A stretch of DNA of 64,000 nucleotides from Tetranychus cinnabarinus (Eukaryota > Arthropoda > Arachnida > Trombidiformes > Tetranychidae), in NCBI GenBank assembly GCA_022266195.1, contig WHVY01000004.1:4605501-4669500 (forward strand), written 5' to 3'. Position numbers and translations under genes: made by a program. Shown here piece by piece: positions 24,901-34,400 of the stretch. Positions within the stretch are counted from its first letter, which is position 1, and each line of letters opens with the position of its first letter. The notes beneath the pieces were generated by a model. It was not told where the DNA came from and did not search any database. It saw only the letters and a list, made by a program, of their open reading frames with translations.

Positions 24901-27900
24901 GGTCAAACCGCTATTTGACCTCTAATTAACATTTGCAGGTGATTTTCTGATAGAGTAAATTTTTTCACATGGTTTGTTGTTTGTCACAAGTTTGAAACTC
25001 ACACCGTTGGGAAGATGCACAAACTTGCACAAAAAATGTAAGCTATTCGAAAATGACCTTCAAAACTCGCTTCGAGGTCAAATAAACGAATGAACTTGAA
25101 TGACCTTGAAACTTCGGAAAAATTGTTCTTCAATTTTTAAAAGCATAAGGTGCAAATATAAATACTCAGGCATGTTTGTTGCTTCAGATATTGAATAAAA
25201 CGTGAAGTAAATAGGTTGAATAGCACTGTGTAATGACGGGAGAATCATATGATCAGCAAAGTAAAGGACTTAATTTAAATTTAATCAAAAAATAATAATT
25301 TAACAAACAAAAGGAAGCAAAATTTGCGATTTAACTAAGATTTTAATTTGTAATCAACTTATTGATATCTTCCAAAAGCTTATTAGTGTAATTAATCGTA
25401 TTTATGGTAGAAACTGCTACCACATTACATCTAGGTAAATTATCTTCATTATAATTATCCAGATTACTTTTAATTCGAAAATTGAATTTCTTAAATAGCA
25501 TTGAATCTACAATTTCACCTAGTTTCTCCTCGTCATCGGCAATCTTTTCGCTATCTACAACTGATTTCGATAAGCTTTTCAGCTGCTTCACTAAATGATG
25601 TTATCCAAACTGAATTAGTAACATCGAAAATACAAAATTTTATGATAATTCTGTAATCTCCTTTTACAAATTCTTTTTTACATTATTCACACTTATGAAA
25701 ACCATCATCTAATGGAACCAATTTTTTTACAATTTTCAGGGCAGGCCATATAAATAGTTGCTTTTCCGATTTGTGTTATTGTCGCAATACAGTTAGTTAC
25801 GAGCGTAGCATTTGCAGCACAGCCAATATTTGTCCTTTTAATTGAGTCGAAAAAATCGTTTCCTTTTGTAGTTGAATCAACCCATAGAGATAATAGACTA
25901 GGTACAATTTTATCGCCACTTCGTATAAATCGCTCACGAAACATTTGTGCTTCAGGTAGATCAGGATTAATTTGCAGAGCTGTGGTTGCAATTGTAGTCA
26001 AACTCTTACCAGAATGATCGGTTAAACGAGCTTTTTTAACCACAACTACAGTTGTCCAATTTTAACAAAATCATATTTAACTTGTGGGCATCTGCTATCA
26101 TTATCTGCATCTAGTTTCAATGTGCTAGTATAATTCAAAACCAATTCGTTACCATGTTCAAGATCAGACCATCTCTTATTTGCCTCTTTTACAGCCGCAT
26201 TTGAAAGAATATTTACCTTTTTTAAAATTACCAGCTCCAAATATTTATCGCATTCCCCACGAAATGCGGATATTTTTATTTCACCCGAATGATCAGCTAA
26301 ATTAAATGCAAACAAATAACCTGCCCCTTTAACATTGTTCCAACTTTTCGGTTAGGCTACTCCTCATTAGACAATTTTAAGATTTTAAAAAATGAATTTA
26401 AAGAAAATGCCTGAATTTTAAGCCCAAAATTCTCAGGAACCACTGACCATGCAGATAAATACTTTCTAGATAAAATACTTAATAAGTATTTCTTGAATAA
26501 GTACCCTCTATCGATTGTGCCGTGTCTCACCCTTAGATGAAAAAACAACCTGGGAACCTTCCCTTGTAAAAGTTTAAGTTTGCATATCGATAGCTCACGA
26601 AGCACTTGTGAAAGAATATTAAAACTTTCTCAGTATGTAAATTTGACCTCTAATATAGATAGGAACGATTTCCGCAAAATAACCTTGATTGACTTGACCT
26701 CCAAATATGATAATAGAATATCCGTGAAATTTTATCGAAAAAATTTTCAGTCTTAAAGTCACTCAGGGTAGCCGTTTTAAAACAGCCAAATTAGCTGAAA
26801 TGATCTTTATAAGGTAAGAAAGGCTATAATTGAGTGTTGATCTCTTGCACATAAAAACGACAAAATACACAAAAAGTTTCATTCAATGTTTCCATTTGGA
26901 TTAATCTTTTAACTTTTATTGAATCCCAAAAATTCAATATTCAAATTAATCATCTAAACTGTTCTAATTGATGGTTTTTCCTTTTCATTTGCATTTTGCT
27001 CATTATCCTCATTTGGTAAGAAAAGAGTTGAAAGGTGAACGAGAAGAAGAATTGAACTTTGAAACTTGACTCATTATCATTAAACTAATTTAGGGACATT
27101 TGCATACTGCGAACAGGAAGATGGAGTAATGATGAAAAAAAGGGAAAACAAAATATTAATTGAGGCAACATCTTCTTTCTGAATCTCATCAGTAGATCTT
27201 TCAAGTCATCCTTTTCATCTTTTCTCATCACCATTCAATTCGCGAGAGTTTAGTTGAAAAATCATTCATCATCTTTATTCCTATCATTTATGCTCATCAA
27301 TCTGTTTATCATCTAGAGATTCTCTTTTCACCATCTTATTCTTTACACCTTTTCATCCTTCAATTTATCTTCATCGTCATTTTTGTCATCTGCTATTCTA
27401 CTTTTTTCTTCATTTTCCTTTAATTCGTTTCGACTTTCATTATGATTACCTTTTCTTCTTACGCTTGTTTGTCCACACAATTGAAGTTATCAGCATTTAT
27501 CTGGTTCATGTAGACAAACAGTTGAACAGTTGAACAGTTTCTGCCTTTTCACACAAATCAAAAGTCGATAATTTAATCAACATTCGCTTGATAAACATGA
27601 TTAACTAAGCGCAACATTTTACTCTCTAATATATTTTACAACAGATTTTGGTATCAATTCTGGTCAACAAGAGGATAATCAAGGTAATTATTACAAACAA
27701 AATTCAACAAACAACGAAAACCAGATTTAAACATAAGAATTGACGTTAACTACCTTTTTATGCAAAAAAAATTTCTAATCGATGTTTAATCAGATGAATT
27801 TTTAGAGGAAAAATCAGAGCTTTTCATTTTCCTTTTTCAAGAAAAGAACAGATTTTAGATTGAAATGTATTCTTTCTCAATTTTCTGATTTCGATTTGTT

Positions 27901-30063
27901 CTGAAGAAATGAATGCAAACCATTTTTGGTCAATTTTGGCTGAAAATTTATTTCCCTCAACTTATGGTTAATCTTGTTGAATAAAAGCATTGGAAGTATG
28001 CAAAGTTGAGAGGAAAATATTGCGATTATGATTGGAGAAGCGATAAAATGATGAGATTTGATGTTCCAGGATGGGATGAAGTTGGTAAATGATGGGGATA
28101 TTTAGAGTGTTCAATAAGATTATTTGAGGAATGAAAAGTGTTTCAGATTAAGGGGATTCCGCGTCTAAAGTGAATAGTATAATATTGAAGATTATTTTCT
28201 TCAATTTTCTTGAATTCCTTTTTTTTTCTTCTTCTCTTGTTTAGCCAATGTTGAATGCTGAGGCGTGATGCCAAATGATGGTTACAGCCTTCATGATCAC
28301 TGGCAAAAAGCAACAGCAAAATACGAATCAAATTTCAATTTAGCCTCCATTGAACCAGAATGTTTTTGATGATTTGATAAATAATAACAAAAGGCAAAGT
28401 GAGTGATCTGATAAAGACTTGGGAAAAGGGGAACCAATGATAACTTATTGGGAGTGAATCAAGTCTCAATCAGAGTAAATATATTTCCATTCCTTCTCAT
28501 TCTCATCTTACGCTGTATGTAAGTGACATTCATGATTGTCTTTGGATAAAGTCAGAGGATGAAAGAAGCAAAAGGAAGAAGCAAAAAGAAATGAATTCGA
28601 TGAGGAAAAAAAATGAAAATGAAAAGCGAATAAGAAAAGAGTACAAAATGGAATGTAAATTTTTATGAACCCAGAAAGAAGTAAATGATGAGATGAAGAT
28701 AAAGAGGCAATCATATCGAAAATAGTCGAAAACGATTCATCATTGATCAGTTTCTTTATACTTTCAGTTATCCTTTACAGTTGGAGATAAACTTTAATCT
28801 CAAGAGTCCTTTTCATTGGGACTTTTATTTCTTGTCAAATGATATTGTAAACTTGAAAATGGATTTAAGTCAAGTTACAAGTTAACCTTTTTTTCTGGTT
28901 CAAGCAACTTGAAGGCTATTTTGTCCTCTTTTTTTATCATCTACGATCATCTGGTTTGATTGGACAAACTTGCTTTTGATTAGTTTTAATAATAGTAATA
29001 AAGGGACAATTTTCTTGGGCTTTTCTTTTGCCACTCAATTCTTTTCCTTCTGGATGTTACGTTGTTTTTGTTTTTGTAGTTTGTCTTCAATTCTTATTTT
29101 CATTTTCTCATGTATCTTGATGGTAACATGAATCTTTACTTTTATTCACTCTATTATCAACAACCACATTATTCTTGGTCCATTTTCATTTCAAGTCTGC
29201 TCTTTCATCTTCAACTCAACATCAATTCCCAATGGAACAATTAATTCGCCCAATTTTCCTGGTTTATATCCGCGAAACACTGAATGTCAATACTTATTTC
29301 ATGGTAAACCCAACGAACAAGTTTACCTCAATTTCATCCATTTTGATATTGAAGGCGTTCCACCGTAAGTTTAACTTTGCGCTCATTTAAAATTGATTGC
29401 AATTGTCGTTAGAAGCTTAATCACTCTGGTCAGTTGATCAAGTTCAATTTTGCACCTAAAAGTTTGGGTTCAATATCTTTCAATGCTTCTCTTTATTTAG
29501 ATGTAATGCTGACACGGCTTCTGATTACATTGAATTTTCAAATTATCCTTGGACTGGTCACAATTCCTCTCGACATTGTGGCTTTAAAAAGCCCAAATCA
29601 GTCATTTCTGCGAATAATTTTTTCCGTCTAATCTTCAAGTCCAATAATCAATATGATGGAACCGGTTTCCAGGCTCTTTATTCATTCATTGATGCTCGAA
29701 GTAAGTAGTGGTTAACCAACGATTAACATTAATTTGGTTTGTCGACTGAAAATTTGGTTGAGCAAGTGTCGCCATCTTATTAGGCAACTTGACATAGCAA
29801 CAATGCTTTGCTATTGTTTGTTTTTCGAGCCATTTTTTGTTAAGTTGATAATGATTTAGTTTATTTTGTTTGCTTGTGTTTAGAAATCAATGTTGGAGCG
29901 AAACCATTATCAAGTAACTGGAATGAAATAAAGCCAGGTAAGTGGATGAATTTTGAAATTTGGTTCATGGTTTTAACAATTGTTTCATCTATTTTCTTTA
30001 GGCTCTTGGTTGACTGTGATAATTTTTATATTTTTGGTATTACCAAGCCACATGTGTATATAA
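9727..30063 (+). CDS. SOL-1-like protein with four CUB domains
   Basis: Predicted CDS: join(9727..9904, 12167..12353, 17369..17830, 22972..23288, 23549..23599, 24048..24240, 24452..24648, 27645..27683, 29196..29364, 29501..29700, 29884..29937, 30002..30063), 702 residues; every junction has GT-AG ends and matching phase. Exon 1 gives a serine run and a hydrophobic segment (FLITRILFLLWF), taken as the signal sequence. CUB domains lie at about residues 61-197 (GIFTSPDWPKPY), 213-339 (GKFFSPNYPNRYP, DVVLIHDGP), 401-526 (GSFHSPNYPDIYP) and 542-664 (GTINSPNFPGLYP). A Gln/His-rich linker separates CUB2 and CUB3. The end is a 20-residue hydrophobic tail. C. elegans SOL-1, a four-CUB auxiliary protein of AMPA-type glutamate receptors, is the closest match by architecture; orthology is inference. 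The start codon is uncertain (in-frame ATGs at 9619, 9697 and 9709 too). A MULE transposon, an RPA1 pseudogene and other repeats lie in its introns. Confidence 0.8.
14204..14808. mobile_element. Non-autonomous element or repeat bounded by inverted repeats
   Basis: A 23-bp arm at 14204-14226 (tatactgggcgtttttatcc then tgt) is matched in reverse complement at 14786-14808 (reading tatactggcgttttttatcc then tgt), one indel apart. The about 560 bp between has no long ORF. The left arm and an internal segment around 14310-14370 recur at 58083 and 58190-58265, so it belongs to a dispersed family. It lies in intron 2 of the CUB gene. The true element ends may be wider than these arms; no target duplication was established. 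Confidence 0.5.
18166..18173. repeat. Target-site duplication, left (ctttttgt)
   Basis: Eight bases immediately left of the MULE terminal repeat, identical to 21762-21769 on its right side. Length and perfect identity fit Mutator-like insertion and suggest that the insertion is fairly recent. Confidence 0.75.
18190..18275. repeat. Subterminal GAGCAAA-type motif array, left
   Basis: At least six spaced copies of a 15-bp motif close to gagcaaaggccattt follow the left terminus (for example gagcaaaccccatcc, aagcaaagcccatct, gagcaaaagtcatga). The right end carries the same motif inverted. Such arrays are typical transposase-binding sites in DNA transposons; that function is inference here. Confidence 0.6.
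18546..18985. repeat. Tandem duplication of about 227 bp inside the MULE
   Basis: Two consecutive similar units: unit 1 from about 18546 (gaccatcagagatat...) and unit 2 from about 18772 (tgccatcagatattt...). Both contain the shared segments aacaaaggt, cttaaagaatggctattttc and cttattcttacgatggtt. They are non-coding. Confidence 0.7.
20021..20026 (-). terminator. Polyadenylation signal of the MULE transposase
   Basis: TTTATT on the + strand reads AATAAA on the - strand, about 90 bp after the transposase stop codon. Position and hexamer fit a polyA signal. Confidence 0.5.
20117..21529 (-). CDS. FLYWCH/MULE transposase
   Basis: An intact single-exon ORF of 470 residues from the MSEINELKY start; an in-frame ATG 37 codons upstream (21640) would add an unconserved-looking leader. 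A FLYWCH zinc finger is at about residues 10-66, with W38, C40, C45 and the HHTHEP histidines. The MULE transposase core follows: first catalytic Asp in YCDGTF (D194), second in VTTDFE (D260), a CCFFHLCQSLWR segment (about 280-291) and a likely catalytic Glu in NNHVEGWHY (E383). No stop or frameshift interrupts it. The enzyme would cut and move the surrounding element. It lies antisense inside an intron of the CUB gene. Domestication is conceivable, but complete termini and target duplications argue for a transposon gene. Confidence 0.85.
   Translation of the reverse strand: MSEINELKYIKSTRGADLLIHRDYCYRKRNVNGLTIYWTCIKSDCKGKLTTLSGSFISSTHHTHEPDYRFLIETKQRNLSKELAKDSTRYPRIKEIYQQATSELLRSNEYSSEQIGANLKTFDAIKKTISRARNHRYGTIPSHRRDLEIPEHLMNTSDGERFWRSSDGEEDKIVVFATNQFLKYLTEANHIYCDGTFKSVPKIFHSLYTIHVMKNNMMVPVVYILLPGASKLIYIRMIRIIQDLCSELDLVWNPKLVTTDFEISALKAFKAVFPNCTFKCCFFHLCQSLWRNLVRLNLRERYLSSETDPVRVAIKRISALPFAKVNDIVPMMDWICNNAPSDADMVAFLCYFKNTYLLDDARFPVDTWNHFNDPDPRTNNHVEGWHYALNKAIARHHANIFYYIEKLIQVQNNYEVMVLMGSFGAQPQPRNKVYVELDKRIASITQLYDEGQLTPSEFIDKVRHLTSVSE
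21680..21755. repeat. Subterminal GAGCAAA-type motif array, right (inverted)
   Basis: Inverted counterpart of 18190-18275: tttgctcaaacgacctttgc, tttgccctttgcttaatcg and similar. Together with the left array it forms a long imperfect inverted repeat of the transposon ends. Confidence 0.6.
21762..21769. repeat. Target-site duplication, right (ctttttgt)
   Basis: Identical to 18166-18173; defines the right boundary of the MULE insertion. Confidence 0.75.
24885..24960 (+). repeat. Dispersed repeat with TTTGACCTCTAAT core, copy in CUB intron
   Basis: Contains cattcaaggtcaaa, atttgacctctaattaacat and gattttctg. The same order of words is found near 14310-14370 and 58190-58265, and a shorter match (tttgacctctaat) near 26640. 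It is non-coding and probably part of a transposon family; this copy lies just upstream of the RPA1 pseudogene in + coordinates. Confidence 0.55.
25340..26345 (-). pseudogene. RPA1 (replication protein A 70 kDa) pseudogene
   Basis: Three blocks in order on the - strand match the large RPA subunit. Block 1 (26340-26046) resembles DNA-binding domain A (FNLADHSGEIKISAF ... CPQVKYDFVKIGQL) and ends in a stop. Block 2 (about 26040-25705) joins the end of domain B (KARLTDHSGKSL ... INPDLPEA) to domain C (YMACPENCKK), with roughly 100 residues of domain B deleted. Block 3, after a frameshift at an A-run near 25725, has GFHKCE, a stop where a residue of the CxxC zinc knuckle belongs, and the C-terminal helix region to 25343. 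It is intronless, so probably a retrocopy, though no poly-A tail is evident. It lies antisense in an intron of the CUB gene. An RPA-like ORF carried by a Helitron is an alternative. Confidence 0.75.
30002..30063 (+). other. Last coding exon of the CUB gene: hydrophobic C-terminus
   Basis: Encodes a 20-residue tail beginning GSWLTVIIFIFLVL and ending PSHMCI before TAA. With the preceding exon (KPLSSNWNEIKP) this gives small residues, a polar spacer and a terminal hydrophobic run with no basic cytoplasmic tail, the pattern of a GPI-attachment signal. A C-terminal transmembrane anchor is the alternative. Phase matches the previous exon exactly. Confidence 0.6.
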
Positions 30064-30454
30064 ATGATACATTATTTTATTTATCTACTCTTGGATCATA
30101 TCGGCATTTTGTATCATTAAGATTTTATATTGAACCAGAACCAAGACCAAGAACCTGATTGTTGTACATTGTTCAAGACACTTCCACTTGGTACTAAAGG
30201 AGAAAGGAGCTTACATTGCAAAAAAGGATTGTCACTTAATGGACTACAATAGACGAAAACACTGTTAACAATGCATTTCTATTTGTGCGGTTAAAATTGA
30301 ACATTTCTCTACAGAGTAAAGCTCGTCTCATCGTTCGATCGATTGTAATTTAGTTTTAACATTTATATTTGAAAAAGCAATCTTAAAGAGGCATAATTTG
30401 ATTGAATCTAAATATTTTTTATTCATTTAAATGATCGCTTTGTGACTTATTTTG

Positions 30455-30460
30455 AATAAA
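30455..30460 (+). terminator. Polyadenylation signal AATAAA of the CUB gene
   Basis: First canonical AATAAA after the CUB stop codon, giving a 3'UTR of roughly 400-420 bp. Confidence 0.5.
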
Positions 30461-31405
30461 TAATATTGTTGAATTATTGGTTTGGTTTTATTTCAAATGA
30501 AGCAGATTTGTGTTTGTATTTGCTCAGTTTGAAAAATTTTTAAGAAAAGAAAAAATTCTGACAAGTTTTTAGAATGGAAAAGTAACATTTCAATAATATT
30601 GTTTATTGAACCGAGTATGAAGAAACAAGAAATTTATAAATTTAAATTAATGATATTCAAATTTTACATTAATTACAAGATAAAGTGTGATTTACAAAAA
30701 AGAGGTTATGATAAGGATGAGGAAAAAGAATAATTATTCTGACATTAACATGCAACTAATAATATAATTTGATATCTTTCGTATTACAATTTACTTAATA
30801 CTTTATGACTTTCTATTACTTTATTATCACAACGGAAGATTATTGTTTTTCGGTTGTATTTCAAGTTGAGTAATTCATTATTGTTTCGGTTTCGTCTTGT
30901 TACATCACAATTTATATCTCATTATACCATTTCAATGATCATTCAAATGATATATTAATTTGTCATAGTATTTTTTTGAGTGCTGTTAAAAATCTAGTTA
31001 AATTTTTCAAGTAAAAATGATATTGAAACGTTAACGAAAATCAGATAAATTAATCAAAAATCAAATTTCTGAGCTGAAAAAGGTCTTACTAACACTAACT
31101 TAACAGATGGTCTGACTACAACTACAACTGCGACATCATGGATTCGTTCAATATTACAATGAAAAGAATTGGTTTCAACAGCTTAGATAATTTAAATTGT
31201 CCGGCTTTCAGATCGAATTAAACTTAAATATGATTGATAGCTATAGCTTATTGAATTGTTTCTAAATAAAGTTATTTTGGTATAATAGAGGAAGTGAAAG
31301 TGAATTTTCATCTGAGTAGGGCCAACAGGAATAACAAATTAAGGTTGATAACGGTTGCTTTAACAGGTGTTAATAAATTATGCTGAGTTGTAGCGATTTT
31401 TTGGA

Positions 31406-31411
31406 TTTATT
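31406..31411 (-). terminator. Candidate polyadenylation signal of the RhoGEF gene
   Basis: TTTATT on the + strand reads AATAAA on the - strand, only about 10 bp after the stop codon. It would give a very short 3'UTR; another TTTATT at 30602-30607 is a more distal option. The 1.36 kb between the two convergent stop codons has no other gene. Confidence 0.35.
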
Positions 31412-31421
31412 TAAATTAATC

Positions 31422-34400
31422 TCATCTTGAATTGACTGCTGTATCCCTACAACTAGATGTGGTTGACACACTTGCAGAGCTTAAACGTTGTTGACTACGG
31501 AAGACTGTGTTTTGCAAAGTACGTTTCCAGCGGTCTGCGGTATCTTTTAATTTGGAAAGCCAATTAATCTGCCAATAATTGAAGGGAAAATACGTCAGGT
31601 TAGAAAATTTCACCAGAATCAAATTGTATTCTTACCTTGGTTGATTCATTAGGAGCTTGAAAAGTATGTATAGTGACTATTTGCTGAAATCTATTTAAAC
31701 AGACAAGTACGAAGACGTATTTCAAATTATGAGCTGAAACATATAAAATAAAACCAAATAATGTAATTAGTAAATGATTAAACACAATTGCAATCAAGAG
31801 GATAGACTTTCAATACACACCTGCACCTTCGGCCGCAGTGACATCATGGATATAAAAACGATCTAGAGATAATGGCTGTTTATATACGACATATTTAAAT
31901 GGACTCTCATGAGGTCCAGAACTAGCTCGGCTACATGTAGATGCCCACTTTTCAGTTAAAGATGATTGCTACTCCAATAAATAAGAAAAAGAAATATTTC
32001 AGATTTACATTTCAATGAAATGTGTGCAGAAAGACATACCTTTTTGTGAAGACCTTTTTTACGCCTTGTAATAATTAACATATCATCAAACAATACAACG
32101 TACATTTCAACAGGTTTACCACTATCTAAAATATTTAATGGTCCTTCAATGATTATTTGACGTCTTGGACTAACAATTAATCGTTCACAGGGTTGTTTAG
32201 AAAGGGGTGCTTTAAGACACTGTAAAAGATGAAGAAAATGAAGAAAAGGATTAGCAATAATAATCAACATCAAAATAATGTCTATGATTTTATCCATATT
32301 TGTATTATTAATAAAAGTAAAAAAAACTTGCCCTTACCTCAGGAATGAAAACTTTGGGATCAAGATCAAGAACAGAAGGCCATACAATATTTCGTTGAAT
32401 TTCAAGAAGACGCTCGAAATTTTTTAACCACTTCATTTTGTCATCCAGTTCACGAAGAGAAGCTTCCTCTGACTCAATTATTTGCGAAATTAATTCACGT
32501 TCAGTTGCATCCTCTGTCCTCATTTCGATATCTTTCAAAATTAGTGGAACCCTCATAATGTGTTGAACCGGTGAAACAAGTAAATCAGTCAATTGTAACT
32601 TTTTACATCTAGGATCACGAGCACACCACTGATGGCCAATAGCAGAGTTAAAAAAAGCAAACCATAATGAATCAGTAAGATTTGTGGACTATAAATATTT
32701 AAAATCTTGTAAATTTGAAGCAACTGAGTTACAGAGTATTGAATTAATTCTATAATATAATCAAACAAAATAATTTACTGTCATTTCATAATTAAACTTA
32801 AATGAAAGCTATGCTTTAGTAACATTTAATCATCTGTTGCAAAATAGCGGTAAAAAAAGTAATACAAACTAGAAAATACTAGATGGAGACACTTGTTAAG
32901 CAACTTTATTGTAATTTTTCAAGTTACGGTAATCATTAATCCTGGTTAATTTGGGTCTCATTGATGTTAAACGTTGCAACAATTTAGTGATAAATCATTA
33001 TTAGTACTTACTTTTTCAAATTCATTAAACTCTACTTGACGACGAAGTGTTTCCAGATAATTAAGAGCATTGATGTAATTAAGGGTATATCGATGATATG
33101 CTTGAGTAAGTGCAGTAGCCTTAGAGCTCTGTTGAAATGAAAACAAAAATGACAAACAAAAAATGGATTACTCGTGAAGAGCATGGATTAGTTCAAGGTA
33201 AGGTAACAATTATCAAATTCAGATTGCATTTCAATATGAAAAAATGTTTAGTAACTATGATTCCTTGATGAATGATTGTCTTAAATTGATTGAAATTTAG
33301 TTACCCATAAGAAATGAAACATTGGACAGACAACAGATAAAGAGGCAGTAACATAAAGGCAAACCTAAACAACTAAATTATTGACTGAACATTTCAACAC
33401 TTCTTGATTAGTTTATTCATTAAATATATTAAAAATTGACCTGTCTGATAATATTTGATTGTAATGGTTAATAAAAAGATGGCTATCTATTTCAATGAAG
33501 AGACTCAACTCTATTGACATATGCTAGATAAATGTATTAATAAAAGGCAAAATTACAAAAAGTCTGAGTAATCAATAGGTGATATACTTTTCCAGGAAAA
33601 TATTAATCATTTTCTCTGAGCATTAAGGTTCAAAGAAATTGAAAGTAACATTGGTTGACAATTGATTCTCATTTAAATTTGGTTGTGACAATGTACTGAA
33701 TAATCTATTGTTATTGATCAGGCAAGTTTGTAATTCAAAAAGTTCAATTTATTGCAAGTTGATACGCAACAGTATTTTGGTCGAAATATTGAATCACAAA
33801 ATTATCTGTTGACTTTTTCGATAATTGCCGAATAATTGATATTGGGGGAAAAGAAGTAATTACCTTTTGAAAAAGTTTAACCAAAACTTCTGCTGGATTG
33901 AGATCACCAGAGTTCATTTGTTGAAGCATTAGACTTAAAAATTCTTTGCAAAAAGCATATGTAACACAACATAGTTCATCGAGATTACCAAACAGTACTT
34001 CTGGCTCAGCAAACATAGCAAATCCTTCAACTTGAATCTTTTTCAATGGTTCCATGAAAACATTTTTCAAAACCATCAAATGAGCATAAAGAAAAACACA
34101 TTCACTTTGGAAAAGATCCCAAAGAGCTTCACGTCGTTTGAACTCTGACCGAGTTAATGCAAAACTTGAACGAGACGAGGTAGGACTTGATGAACTGTTT
34201 GGTGGGGAAGCGGGTTCACTTTGAATACTAGAGTTTGCATGTAAACTGGTCATTAAACCTCCACCTCCCCCAACACTGCCTGGACCAACACAACTACGAT
34301 TTGTGTCAGTTTCAACAGCATCCTGATCCTGGCCTTGATTTTCAGCTTGACTCTTATTTTGACCAGTTGTTGCTGTTGAACCAGGCGAGGGTACATCTTC

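Noticed and set aside
26357..26605. 82-residue - ORF upstream of the RPA1 pseudogene
   Set aside because: Could be the decayed N-terminal extension, but I could not align it convincingly with RPA1, so it was left outside the pseudogene.
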